The position numbers and the translations under genes are program-made. Source: Burkholderiaceae bacterium (GTDB taxonomy: Bacteria > Pseudomonadota > Gammaproteobacteria > Burkholderiales > Burkholderiaceae_C). Taken from it: a DNA stretch of 48,643 nt. The notes beneath the pieces were generated by a model, which was not told the DNA's origin, ran no database searches, and saw only the letters and a list, made by a program, of their open reading frames with translations. Positions 26,507 to 36,101 of this stretch are shown piece by piece. How positions within the stretch are numbered: the first letter of the stretch is position 1; each line of letters begins with the position of its first letter. Where the stretch lies: positions 1 through 48,643 of the forward strand of contig JAIRVJ010000052.1 in NCBI GenBank assembly GCA_031253955.1, given 5' to 3'.

Positions 26507-26845
26507 TCAGGGATCTTTCTTTGGATAAACAGTCCAAACCGACAAGTAGTCTGGATCGACAACGATCTCGCCCGTACTCTTCAGTCGATAGTTGCCAGAA
26601 GCCGCCGGTTCCAATTTCGACAAATCGGGCGGAATCGAACGCTCCGTGTCATCGCTCCATCGCACCACGATCCACCCCTTGCGCGAAGCCCGCGCTACCA
26701 CGCCGTGAAACTGCTCCAACCTGAGAACTTCGTGGCTATCGCGATCGCGGTAGGTCACTCCAACGAGCACACGCTTGCCAATGATTTGGCGAGCCCGGTC
26801 TTCATCAAACTCAGGCGGTTCGGGATTGGCATACGGTTCATTCAT
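26507..26845 (-). CDS. Small unknown protein between thiS and thiG
   Basis: A 112-residue soluble protein with no family I recognise. It opens MNEPYANPEPPEFDEDRAR, then has IIGKRVLVGVTYRDRD, LRLEQFHGVVARA, GWIVVRWSDDTERSIPPDL and YLSVWTVYP. The alternating beta strands suggest a small SH3-like barrel. The start at 26845 is close to the thiS stop (26850) and the stop is 9 bp from the thiG start, so it lies inside the operon rather than beside it. Whether it helps thiazole synthesis or is a passenger cannot be told. Confidence 0.75.
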   Translation of the reverse strand: MNEPYANPEPPEFDEDRARQIIGKRVLVGVTYRDRDSHEVLRLEQFHGVVARASRKGWIVVRWSDDTERSIPPDLSKLEPAASGNYRLKSTGEIVVDPDYLSVWTVYPKKDP

Positions 26846-26849
26846 CGAA

Positions 26850-27083
26850 TTACCCCCCCACAATTGGCTGAAACAGCAGCACCGCGTCGCCTTCGGCCAG
26901 CACGCGGGCGGCGCGCTCGGCGCGGGGGACGAATTCGCCATTGAGCGCCGTGCTCACGCCTTCGGGGGCGTGACCGAGTTGGCCAACCAGATCGGCCAGC
27001 GTCGCTGCGGCGGGCACGCGGCGCGGCTGGCCGTCGAGCAGGACGGTCACTAGCCCGGATTGATTTTTGGCGGGAGAAATCAT
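26850..27083 (-). CDS. thiS: Thiamine biosynthesis sulfur carrier protein
   Basis: A 77-residue ubiquitin-like carrier. The body is VTVLLDGQPRRVPAAATLADLV, then ALNGEFVPRAERA and LLFQPIVGG; the terminal Gly-Gly receives sulfur for ThiG. The ATG at 27083 gives about 10 residues before the usual first strand, so the true start might be a little later. It lies 12 bp after the metallophosphoesterase gene and 4 bp before the small unknown gene. Confidence 0.93.
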   Translation of the reverse strand: MISPAKNQSGLVTVLLDGQPRRVPAAATLADLVGQLGHAPEGVSTALNGEFVPRAERAARVLAEGDAVLLFQPIVGG

Positions 27084-27095
27084 GGGATGCGCCTT

Positions 27096-28298
27096 TCAGG
27101 TGCCGGCGGGCTGGAACGAAACGTCGGCCACGGCAATTTCCGCGTAGCTGGGAAAACGCAGCGGCGGGCCCCAGGTGCCGAAACCACAGGTGACGATGAG
27201 CGAATAATTTCCCTGCGCCCACAGTCCCCACGGGTTTTTGTAAAGGTATTTGACGATGAAATTGATGGGAAAAAACTGGCCGCCGTGCGTATGGCCGGAA
27301 AATTGCAAATCGATTTTCTGCGCAATGGCTTCGTCGATTTCGCGCGGCTGGTGGTCGAGCAAAATCCACGGCGTCGCCGGATCGGCGCGCGCCGTCAGGG
27401 CGGCCAGCGGCGCCCGCTTGCCAGCGGCATCATCGGGCAAAACGCCCGGAGGTAATGCGCGGGAGCCGCGCACTATATCGTCGCGCCCGATCAATGTGAT
27501 GCCGGGTTCTTCAAGGTAAAGAACTTCGTCGCGCAAAACGCGCATGTTGGAGCGGGTGTAGGCGTCGATATTGAGTCGTGGCGATTCGCCGAAATAGTCG
27601 TGGTTGCTCACAATGGCGTAAACACCGTAGCGGCTTTTGAGTGCGCCCAGGATGCGCGGCATATCCTGATCGAAATATGGCTTGATCGAATTATCAATAA
27701 TGTCGCCGGTGACCACGATCAGATCCGGTTGCAGGCGGTTGACGCGCGCGACCATCTCCTGCATCAGCGCCTGGGAACTGTAGCTGCCGATATGCAAATC
27801 GGAAATCTGAACAATGCGCAATTGTTTTGCGCCATTTCTCAACGGCTTGTGAACGGCCGGCGAAAAATACGTTTCGCGCGGCATCTGCGCGTTGTAAAGC
27901 CCCCAGGCCACTTGCAGCGCGACGATACCCAAAATGAGAAAACCGAGGCGCTGCGGATGCTGGCGCACATACCCGCACGCGGTCTGCAAAAAAGGCAGGC
28001 GGCGGGCGATCAGGCCCAGCACGTCGGCCATCCATACCGTGGCAAATCCCACCGCCAGCGCGCCATACAAAACGGCAGCGGCATAAAGCAGCCACGGCGG
28101 TAATTCCACGCCGAGCCGGCGGCTGAAAAAATAAGCCAGCGGAAAGCTCATGACCGCCAGTGCGACCAGCGGCCAGAACACATGCCAGGCCATCAACCAA
28201 GGCGGCAGCACCCCGCCAAACGCCCAGCGAAAACGCCAGCCCAGATAAGCGCCCACAATGGCTTGGACGGAAAGGATGATGAAAAAGAAATAGTTCAT
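27096..28298 (-). CDS. Membrane-anchored metallophosphoesterase (YkuE-like)
   Basis: A 400-residue protein. The first 135 residues hold four hydrophobic segments. The rest is a calcineurin-like phosphoesterase domain with metal motifs in order: QISDLHIG (about 165-171), VTGDIID (about 197-202), VSNHD (Ser where Gly is usual, about 230-234), LLDHQP, and FSGHTHGGQFFP. This resembles YkuE/YaeI-type enzymes that act on phosphodiesters, often in lipids. It lies between thiO and thiS on the same strand, 12 bp before thiS. A direct thiamine role is not established, though a phosphatase in this block is notable. Confidence 0.88.
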   Translation of the reverse strand: MNYFFFIILSVQAIVGAYLGWRFRWAFGGVLPPWLMAWHVFWPLVALAVMSFPLAYFFSRRLGVELPPWLLYAAAVLYGALAVGFATVWMADVLGLIARRLPFLQTACGYVRQHPQRLGFLILGIVALQVAWGLYNAQMPRETYFSPAVHKPLRNGAKQLRIVQISDLHIGSYSSQALMQEMVARVNRLQPDLIVVTGDIIDNSIKPYFDQDMPRILGALKSRYGVYAIVSNHDYFGESPRLNIDAYTRSNMRVLRDEVLYLEEPGITLIGRDDIVRGSRALPPGVLPDDAAGKRAPLAALTARADPATPWILLDHQPREIDEAIAQKIDLQFSGHTHGGQFFPINFIVKYLYKNPWGLWAQGNYSLIVTCGFGTWGPPLRFPSYAEIAVADVSFQPAGT

Positions 28299-28651
28299 GG
28301 GATGGCTGCCGCCGCGGATAGCCCGTGTGTCAGGGCGCTTCAGTCATGACTCCTGGATTAATAGCTAGCTACCTATGATCTATCTGGGTTTCATGCACTT
28401 TTATCCAGATTTGCAATATGCCCCGGATGGAATTGAAAGAGAGCCGCATGACTTTCCTTTCGTCATTCCCGCGCAGGCGCATAGGCGCTAACTTGGGGCA
28501 AGTGCGGATAAATGTGCGGTTTTCTCCCTCCCACGCGTGCGGGGGAGGGCTGAGGTGGGGGCGCACGGCGCTGCAAGAAGCACCGCGTTTGCGATGCGCC
28601 GCGGCCCCCATCCCAACCCCCGCCTTCGCGGGGGAAGGGGAAAAGACCCCA
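28299..28651. other. Intergenic gap thiO-metallophosphoesterase: repeats only
   Basis: No gene is seen. 28355-28420 is AT-rich with TTAATAGCTAGCTACC. A family A half-unit lies at 28461-28492 (CGTCATTCCCGCGCAGGCGC, then ATAGGCGCTAAC, also found near the thiD start as ATAGACGCTAAC). A family B composite lies at 28524-28640. Confidence 0.55.
28524..28640. repeat. Family B composite repeat
   Basis: CTCCCTCCCACGCGTGCGGGGGAGGG on the left (in two halves), a middle with CTGCAAGAAGCACCGCGTTTGCGATGCGC, and CCCATCCCAACCCCCGCC...GGGGGAAGGGG on the right. The layout is as at 25446-25564 and 32122-32263, with a diverged centre. Confidence 0.7.
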
Positions 28652-29821
28652 TCAACCCAGCCCCCCTTCCACCCACCCATTCTCGCGCAGCGCCTGATCG
28701 ATCAGCGCGGGAGCGAGCAGCCAGCCGTGGCGGTACAGGCCGTTGATGCGTAGCAGGCGCGGGGCGTGTTCGGTGCAGGGGTCGTTGTCGGGCAGCGCGG
28801 GGCGCAGGTTGACATCGAGCGCCAGAATGCGCGCTTCGGCCAGCGCGGGCACGGCGCTGTGGGCGGCGGCCAGCAACTCGATCACGCTGCGCAGACTGGC
28901 AGGGGAGCGGTCTTCCGATTCGATCTCGCTGGCACCGATGTACATCAGATCGTCCGGGCGCGGCACGATATAGACGGCGTGGCGCGGGTGCAGCAGCCGC
29001 ACCGGGCGCGTGAGGCCGTGGCCGCCGGGAACGTGCAGCTTGATGACCTCGCCCCGCACGCCGCGCACGTTGAAAACGGGCGAGGCGTGCTTTTTCTGGT
29101 TCTCGCCGCGCAGGTCAATGGCAGGCCTGGCGCCCACGCCGCGCACGTCAATCACCGCGTCGAACGGGAGCAGGCGCCCATCGGCCAGCGCCAGCGTGCC
29201 GCCGCGCTCACCCGCCTCCACGGCCAGCACGGTTTGCCGCCAATGCCACTGCACGCCCTGCGCCGCGCTGTGCAGGCCCATCATGGCCGCGCCGGTGTCG
29301 ATTTGGCCTTCGCCCGGCAAAAACCAGGCATGGGGCGGCCCTTGCACGGCCGGCTCCAGCGCCTTGAGCGCGCCAGCGTCGAGCGGCTGCACGCCTTCGG
29401 CGGGGCTGACGGCGCGCCATTCGGGCGTGGCGGTGGCCGCGCGCAGGCGGTCCAGCACGCGCTGCGCCGCCCCGGTATCGGCGCGGTGCGCCACCAGCAG
29501 ACTGCCCCGCGCGGCAAAGAACGGCGCATGGGGCAACTGGCCGATGATGCCGGGCCACAGCGCCAGCGAACGCCAGCCCAGCGCGGCCACCGCGGGCGCG
29601 GCGTTGTCCAGTTCGGCCAACGGGCTGAGCAAGCCGGCGGCGGTAAACGCAGCGGCGGTGGGCAGGTACGGCTCCGGCGCGCAACTGCGCAACACTTGCC
29701 CCGGCCCGGCTGCGGGGTCGAACACCGCCACGCGATGCCCCTGGCGCGCCAGCCGCCAGGCCAGCAGGCGGCCCAGCAGGCCCGCGCCGGCGATGCCGAT
29801 GTTCATGGGAATGGTGGTCAT
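28652..29821 (-). CDS. thiO: Glycine oxidase (thiamine pathway)
   Basis: ThiO oxidises glycine to dehydroglycine, which ThiG uses to make the thiazole ring. The 389-residue flavoprotein has the FAD loop NIGIAGAGLLGRLLAWRLA near the start followed by VAVFDPAAG. PLAELDNA is the family region after the second helix, and FDAVIDVRGVGAR, GEVIKLHVPG, DDLMYIGASEIE, and LRINGLYRHGWLLAPALI close the protein. An ATG five codons later is an alternative start. It is downstream of thiC on the same strand and next to thiS and thiG, which supports the pathway assignment over other DAO-family members. Confidence 0.92.
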   Translation of the reverse strand: MTTIPMNIGIAGAGLLGRLLAWRLARQGHRVAVFDPAAGPGQVLRSCAPEPYLPTAAAFTAAGLLSPLAELDNAAPAVAALGWRSLALWPGIIGQLPHAPFFAARGSLLVAHRADTGAAQRVLDRLRAATATPEWRAVSPAEGVQPLDAGALKALEPAVQGPPHAWFLPGEGQIDTGAAMMGLHSAAQGVQWHWRQTVLAVEAGERGGTLALADGRLLPFDAVIDVRGVGARPAIDLRGENQKKHASPVFNVRGVRGEVIKLHVPGGHGLTRPVRLLHPRHAVYIVPRPDDLMYIGASEIESEDRSPASLRSVIELLAAAHSAVPALAEARILALDVNLRPALPDNDPCTEHAPRLLRINGLYRHGWLLAPALIDQALRENGWVEGGLG

Positions 29822-29851
29822 GCGATTTCCTCCAGTGGGTGGTGGTCAATG

Positions 29852-29959
29852 AATCCTGTGTCTCATTGCGTCAATCCTGTATCTCACTGCGTCATTCCCG
29901 CGAAGGCGGGAATGACGAAATAAGTTGCGGGAATGACGCAGTAAGTTGCCGGAATGGCG
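29852..29959. repeat. Two short 21-bp tandem repeats around a family A unit
   Basis: Left: two 21-bp units, AATCCTGTGTCTCATTGCGTC and AATCCTGTATCTCACTGCGTC (each quoted unit is 21 bp, broken here after base 20 as ...GT + C). Centre: the family A dyad at 29890-29917. Right: two 21-bp units based on GGGAATGACG(A/C)A(A/G)TAAGTT + GC (29908-29928 and 29929-29949), then a partial third unit. It lies between thiC and thiO. Confidence 0.75.
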
Positions 29960-29964
29960 ATGGC

Positions 29965-31848
<1,884 letters not shown>

Positions 31849-31880
31849 TCAACGCCTTTTTGCAAGTCCATCAAGTGAGA

Positions 31881-31987
31881 CTCCGGGGCGCCCATGTCCT
31901 CTTCCTTACGCCGGTACGAACCGGATCAAGTGCGCGGGTTTGGCGCTGCCGCCATCTCAGCCCTTTGCAAGCACGGGCACCCCGGAG
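31881..31987 (-). promoter_or_regulatory. TPP (thi-box) riboswitch upstream of thiC
   Basis: On the minus strand the segment starts CTCCGGGGTGCCC and ends GGGCGCCCCGGAG, which pair as P1. Inside are GGCTGAGATGG (the pyrimidine-sensing GCUGAGA bulge), AACCCGCGCACTTGATCCGG (the thi-box arm around the usual ACCTGATC) and CCGGCGTAAGGAAG (the pyrophosphate-side loop). Spacing and order match the TPP aptamer. It ends 35 bp before the thiC ATG, so control at translation initiation or by early termination is likely. Confidence 0.95.
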
Positions 31988-32044
31988 TAGCGCGCATCAT
32001 ACGCGCCCGCAAAAACTTGCGTCACGCGTGCGCAACTTTTCCTT

Positions 32045-32084
32045 CGTCATTCCCGCGCAGTTCCCGCCCTGCGCGGGAATGACA
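32045..32084. repeat. Family A palindromic repeat
   Basis: CGTCATTCCCGCGCAGTTCC then CGCCCTGCGCGGGAATGACA. It is almost the same unit as at 659-697 and 25305-25343, including the GCAGTTCCCGCC centre, so these three form a subfamily. Confidence 0.75.
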
Positions 32085-32121
32085 GGGAATTGAAGCAGGT
32101 TCCTGGGCAGGAAGTTGAGTT

Positions 32122-32263
32122 TCCCTCCCCCGCCTGCGGGGGAGGACTAGGGTGGGAGCGAGCGGTGCAACAACAAGCACTGGATTTGCGAGGCGCTGCC
32201 GCCCCCAATCCCAACCCCCGCCTTCGCGGAGGCAGACTCTTCCCCCGCACATGGGGGAAAGAG
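32122..32263. repeat. Family B composite repeat
   Basis: CCCTCCCCCGCC/GCGGGGGAGG on the left, GGTGCAACAACAAGCACTGG and TTTGCGAGGCGCTGC in the middle, CCCCAATCCCAACC and then CTTCCCCCGC...GGGGGAAAG on the right. The middle is nearly identical to that at 25446-25564. Confidence 0.75.
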
Positions 32264-32732
32264 TTGAACTTCTCTTCTTCTCTTTCCCCAACTCCTCTAA
32301 TCGAAACAAAATGTAATCAATCACCAATTTTATGTCAAAAATTTCACAAGTGCATCCCAACATAATCGCTTGAATCATGACGATATGAAACAAAAGGCAA
32401 TAAATATGTAACAAATTATAAGCATACACTTACAAATCAACGAGGCAAAAGACAAAAACAGCAGATTCTGTCTTTTTGCACTATTATTAGCATAGCTGTA
32501 ATCAGTTTTGCGGCTTATGTTTCAGCCATATTTAACTTATAAAAAACAGTTTCTTCCGCCTATGAGAAATTGCCGTTCGTCGGCTCCAGCTTACCGCTCG
32601 TCGGAAAGTGTTTGCATTCCAAAAACAAAAAACTCACTATATCTCTGCAATACGGAAGAAACACCATCATTCCTGAGCAATTGGCAAGCACGAAAGATGA
32701 AACCGAAACCGCATTCCTGCTGGAGCAACGCC

Positions 32733-33347
32733 ATGAAAAAGCCCGCCACCCGCGCCACCGGCTTCACACTCATCGAGTTGATGATTGTCATCGTCCTGGC
32801 AGCCGTCCTGGTGATGTTGGCCATGCCCAGTTTCACCGGCCTCATGCAGCGCTACCGCGTCAGCATCGCGGCCACCAAAATCGGCAACCTCCTGCGATTT
32901 GCACGCATCGAGGCCATGCGTACCCACCAGATCGTCACTGTGGCTCAGACCGGCACACCGGATACCGGCTGCGATACCGCAAGTGATGAAATGGACTGGC
33001 ACTGCGGCGTTGATGTCTATGTGGCCAAAAACGACAACGGCGGCACCCAAGGCCCCACGATCAAGGCCATCCCCACCAGCAGCCTTGACTCGGTGAAGGT
33101 GCAAATACAAGCTCCGGCAATTTCCTACAACACCATGGGCGTCGGCTCAACGGCTCAAAAGACCGGCGGCGCCGGCAATTTCGGCGCTTCCATCCTGATG
33201 ATTTACGTCTGGCCTACCGCCTTGGGCGCCGATCCCTCCGTGGTAACGGCGCCGCTCGTCAATACCGTCTGCGCCCTCGGTGGCGGGAAAGTCAGGGTCG
33301 TTCCGCAATACGTCGCCATCGGCAATCCCAACCTATGCACCAACTAA
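32733..33347 (+). CDS. fimT: Minor pseudopilin, GspH/FimT family
   Basis: A 204-residue minor type IV pilin. The leader MKKPATRATG is followed by the cleavage/methylation site G|FTLIEL and a hydrophobic helix (MIVIVLAAVLVMLAMPSF). RYRVSIAATKIGNLLRFARI, with ARIEAMR, is the GspH/FimT signature. It is processed by PilD and thought to prime pilus assembly with PilV, PilW, PilX and PilE. Start chosen at the ATG that gives a normal prepilin leader, with TGGAG 8-12 bases upstream. It is the first gene of the operon. Confidence 0.9.
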   Translation: MKKPATRATGFTLIELMIVIVLAAVLVMLAMPSFTGLMQRYRVSIAATKIGNLLRFARIEAMRTHQIVTVAQTGTPDTGCDTASDEMDWHCGVDVYVAKNDNGGTQGPTIKAIPTSSLDSVKVQIQAPAISYNTMGVGSTAQKTGGAGNFGASILMIYVWPTALGADPSVVTAPLVNTVCALGGGKVRVVPQYVAIGNPNLCTN

Positions 33348-33361
33348 CGCAGGCCGCCATC

Positions 33362-34012
33362 ATGAAACCCCTTGCTTGCTCCCAAACCCCGCAACGCGGC
33401 TTCACGCTCGTGGAGGCGCTGGTCTCCATGGCCATCCTGGCCCTGTGCGTGCTCGGCCTGGCCGCCGTGCAGGCGCGCATGCTGGTCGAAACGCGCACCA
33501 CCAACTCCCGCGCCACCGCCATCCGGCTCATCGGCGAACTCAACGAGCGCATCCAGCTCAACTCCTACGGCGCTGACCCCCTCATTAATCCCACGACCGT
33601 AATTGGCAGCACCACTTCGGCTTACGCGGATGGGAGGCTTGGAGACACGCTCCCGACCGCCTTTCCGTCCGTGCCCACAAGCATCCCGGACTGCACGCAG
33701 AATCCCCCCGCTTGCACCCCAATCGAGCAAGCCAGGAAAGACATCGCGGTATGGCGCCAAAACGTAGCCAACGCACTCCAAGGCGGTCAGGCTAGCATCT
33801 GGCAAATCAGCCCGCGCCAATTGCAGGTCGTCATCGCTTGGCAGGCCAACGAAAACACCAAGACCACCCTGGGCGCCGCCGACGATCCCGCTGCGCGGCA
33901 AGTGGCCCCGGAGATGCAAATCACCGCCGACGCCGCCGGAGGAGCAACCCTGTGCGGTGCCGGCAACACCATCTGCCACATCAACTTCATCGACATCAAG
34001 CCCAACATGTAA
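33362..34012 (+). CDS. pilV: Type IV pilus modification/minor pilin PilV
   Basis: A 216-residue minor pilin. The leader MKPLACSQTPQRG precedes FTLVEALVSMAILALCVLGLAAVQ, the PilV-type N-terminal helix (VEALVS rather than IELMI). A family-typical QARMLVETRTTNSRA segment follows. The C-terminal half is variable. The ATG at 33362 was chosen over 33335, which lies inside fimT. It starts 15 bp after the fimT stop. Confidence 0.88.
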   Translation: MKPLACSQTPQRGFTLVEALVSMAILALCVLGLAAVQARMLVETRTTNSRATAIRLIGELNERIQLNSYGADPLINPTTVIGSTTSAYADGRLGDTLPTAFPSVPTSIPDCTQNPPACTPIEQARKDIAVWRQNVANALQGGQASIWQISPRQLQVVIAWQANENTKTTLGAADDPAARQVAPEMQITADAAGGATLCGAGNTICHINFIDIKPNM

Positions 34013-34022
34013 GAGGCCCGCC

Positions 34023-35081
34023 ATGAAACCCGATTCATTCATAAACGAGCTGTCATTGCCGTGTACGCATGAACTCCTTCCACCGCGTGCGGGGGAAGGC
34101 AAGGGTGGGGAGCAGAGGCGCATCGAAAAAGCCGGGCGTTCATGCCAGCGCCGCTCACCCTCTCCTCAACCCTCTCCCGCAAGCGGGAGAGGGCGCCTGA
34201 ACGCCCGCGCGCGGGGAAGGGCGTTTGAACGCGGCATGACCCTGATCGAACTGCTGATCGGCGTGGCCATCGGCCTCATCGTTATTACCGCCGCCATTGC
34301 CAGCCTGATCGTCGTGCGCCAATCCTCGCGCACCATGACCGACAGCGCCGCGCTTGAGCAACAGGCCACCCTCGTCATGCTGCAAATCGGCAACCAGATC
34401 GGCCAGGCCGGGGCCACCAACGCCTATCTGGTGGGCAACGACATTAACGCCAATGTTGACACGGGCAATGGCAACGGCCCCGCCGCGTTTACATTCACCG
34501 CCGCCTCCGACAGCCCATTGATCGTGTTCGACATCCGTGACTCCGGCGTTTCGGTGAACAACCCCAGGGTATCCATATTTGGCCAGGACGGCGCGGACCC
34601 GGCTTCCGACACCCTTCAAGTCAGTCACGCCAGGCCCAACGACTATTGGCCGACGGGCAACTGCGCCAGCCTCCTCACCACCCCGAGCCTCACCGGCGGC
34701 GCGCCGCGCGATGTCAGCGTCTTTACTGTCAATACAACCTCGCAAAGCCTGACATGCGCCACCGACCCAGACAACGCCCTGCCCACCTACGACATCGCAG
34801 CCAACGTGGCTGACATGCGCCTGACTTACCTCTACGTCGATGGCTCCGGCAACCTCACCACCTACGCCAACGCCGCGAACGTCAATGGCGCGAGCCTCAC
34901 CCCGTGGAACCAGATCCACGCCGTGCAAGTCTGCCTGGAACTGGTGGGCGACCCCACCACGGCGCCCAAGCAGACCTACACCGACTGCCGGAACGTCGGC
35001 CATAACCCGACCGATGGAAAGTCCAACGACGGCCGCCTGCACCGCATCGTCCGCAACACCTTCTACCTGCGTAATTCCTGA
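34023..35081 (+). CDS. pilW: Type IV pilus assembly protein PilW with repeat-expanded leader
   Basis: A 352-residue PilW-family minor pilin: ERG|MTLIELLIGVAIGLIVITAAIASL, then SRTMTDSAALEQQATLVMLQIGNQIGQAG as in other PilW proteins. The start at 34023 has AAGAGG nine bases upstream, directly after pilV. Unusually, 71 residues lie before the cleavage site rather than the usual 10-20, and this stretch (for example LLPPRAGEGKGGEQRR and PSPASGRGR) is encoded by family B repeats at 34074-34218. Whether PilD still recognises such a leader, or a near-cognate start closer to the helix is used, is unknown. Confidence 0.85.
   Translation: MKPDSFINELSLPCTHELLPPRAGEGKGGEQRRIEKAGRSCQRRSPSPQPSPASGRGRLNARARGRAFERGMTLIELLIGVAIGLIVITAAIASLIVVRQSSRTMTDSAALEQQATLVMLQIGNQIGQAGATNAYLVGNDINANVDTGNGNGPAAFTFTAASDSPLIVFDIRDSGVSVNNPRVSIFGQDGADPASDTLQVSHARPNDYWPTGNCASLLTTPSLTGGAPRDVSVFTVNTTSQSLTCATDPDNALPTYDIAANVADMRLTYLYVDGSGNLTTYANAANVNGASLTPWNQIHAVQVCLELVGDPTTAPKQTYTDCRNVGHNPTDGKSNDGRLHRIVRNTFYLRNS
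34074..34218. repeat. Family B repeats inside the pilW leader
   Basis: CTTCCACCGCGTGCGGGGGAAG, GGCAAGGGTGGGGAGCAG, then CCCTCTCCCGC/GCGGGAGAGGG and CGCGCGCGGGGAAGGGCG. These are the same hairpin elements found between genes elsewhere, but here they lie between the pilW start codon and the codons for the pilin helix, keeping frame. Confidence 0.8.
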
Positions 35082-35085
35082 GATC

Positions 35086-35970
35086 ATGAACACCATCCTT
35101 ACCCGCCATCTGCCTCCCTTGCGCGGCCCGCGCATGCAGCGCGGCATCTCCATGTTCATCGTCATGGTCATCCTGCTGCTGGCCATGATCCTCGTGCTTG
35201 GCGGCATCTCCGTGGCCAACCTCAACGAATCCCTCGTGGGCAACCAGAGCGATGCCCAGCGCGCCTACGGCGCCGCCCAGGCGCTCATGGACACTGCCCA
35301 GCGCGACATCCGCTTGAATGGCCGCAACTGCAACGCCGTCACCTTTGGCGCCATGGGCACCAATGGCGATTTTCAGGTCATGTCCGGCACAACGTCCGTC
35401 GCTGCCCAATGCTTCCTGCGCTTTCCGCGCGACATAGACGACTACATGACCCTGGTCACCAGCGGCAATATCCCCCAAAGCGCGTGCGCCACCAACGCCG
35501 TGGCCAACGGCAACCTCGTCGGCGTGTGCATCCCCGTGGGGCCGACCGATGCCATGTTCAGGGGCGACCGGTTCAACAACGGCGACTTGAACACCAACGC
35601 CCAGCAATGGGACAACGCCAACCTGCGCAATGGCGCCCTCTACGCCCAATTCGTCGGCGCGCTGGACGCAACCGGCGCGGTAGACAACAACGGCAACCCC
35701 GTCGGCCGTTCCTACGGCAGCAATGCCCAATTGGGAACAACTGGCACCGCCCTGACAACGGCCATGAGCAACGGCGGATACTGGGTCGAGATTTTTCCCT
35801 ACAACGTCAACCAGGTCGGCGCCGACACCCTAGGCAACGCCCCCGTGCCCGACGAGGCCTACTCCTTTGTCTTTCGCATCACCGTCATCGCCAGAGGCCT
35901 GAAAGGCGGCACCGTTTCCGTGCTGCGCAGCTACTACACGCCAGCCCCCATGCGGGCCGCGCCAACCTAG
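35086..35970 (+). CDS. pilX: Type IV pilus minor pilin PilX
   Basis: A 294-residue PilX-family protein. MNTILTRHLPPLRGPRMQRG precedes ISMFIVMVILLLAMILVLGG, the hydrophobic helix, then NLNESLVGNQSDAQRAYGAAQALMDTAQ split by family-typical conserved ASN and ALN positions. The helix carries no glutamate at +5, which is normal for PilX/GspK-like tips. It begins 5 bp after pilW and precedes pilY1, the standard order. Confidence 0.85.
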   Translation: MNTILTRHLPPLRGPRMQRGISMFIVMVILLLAMILVLGGISVANLNESLVGNQSDAQRAYGAAQALMDTAQRDIRLNGRNCNAVTFGAMGTNGDFQVMSGTTSVAAQCFLRFPRDIDDYMTLVTSGNIPQSACATNAVANGNLVGVCIPVGPTDAMFRGDRFNNGDLNTNAQQWDNANLRNGALYAQFVGALDATGAVDNNGNPVGRSYGSNAQLGTTGTALTTAMSNGGYWVEIFPYNVNQVGADTLGNAPVPDEAYSFVFRITVIARGLKGGTVSVLRSYYTPAPMRAAPT

Positions 35971-36101
35971 CAAAGAACCTGTAACCCGCCTCCATTCACC
36001 TTTTCTTCTCACCGGAGCACATCATGAGCAAGAAACCCGCCGCTTTTTCCGCGCATCCGGCCGCCGCGCCATGCGCCAGCCATTCCATGAATCAGGAGAG
36101 C

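Larger units (their letters stand above)
31988..32732. other. Divergent region thiC / pilus operon: repeats, then AT-rich leader
   Basis: The left third holds a family A unit (32045-32084) and a family B composite (32122-32263). From about 32270 to 32720 the DNA is AT-rich for this genome and gene-free. It should carry the pilus-operon promoter. TTGCAC (32476-32481) and a TATTAT box (32482-32487) can be seen, but not with correct spacing to each other. An AAAAGACA/TGTCTTTT dyad spans 32447-32476. No sigma-54-type GG/GC pair was recognised. Confidence 0.5.

Noticed and set aside
32447-32476. AAAAGACA...TGTCTTTT dyad as a terminator before the pilus operon
   Set aside because: AT-only stem with a long loop and no GC-rich part; too weak to call, and no gene ends immediately before it.
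32508-32732. N-terminal extension of fimT to the ATG-less upstream frame
   Set aside because: The extra 75 codons lie in the AT-rich leader and would bury the prepilin leader; the ATG at 32733 gives a normal 10-residue leader.
36024-36101. Upstream pilY1 start at 36024
   Set aside because: It would place 26 residues before the signal peptide; the ATG at 36102 has a stronger AGGAG and starts the signal sequence directly. The upstream start cannot be fully excluded.
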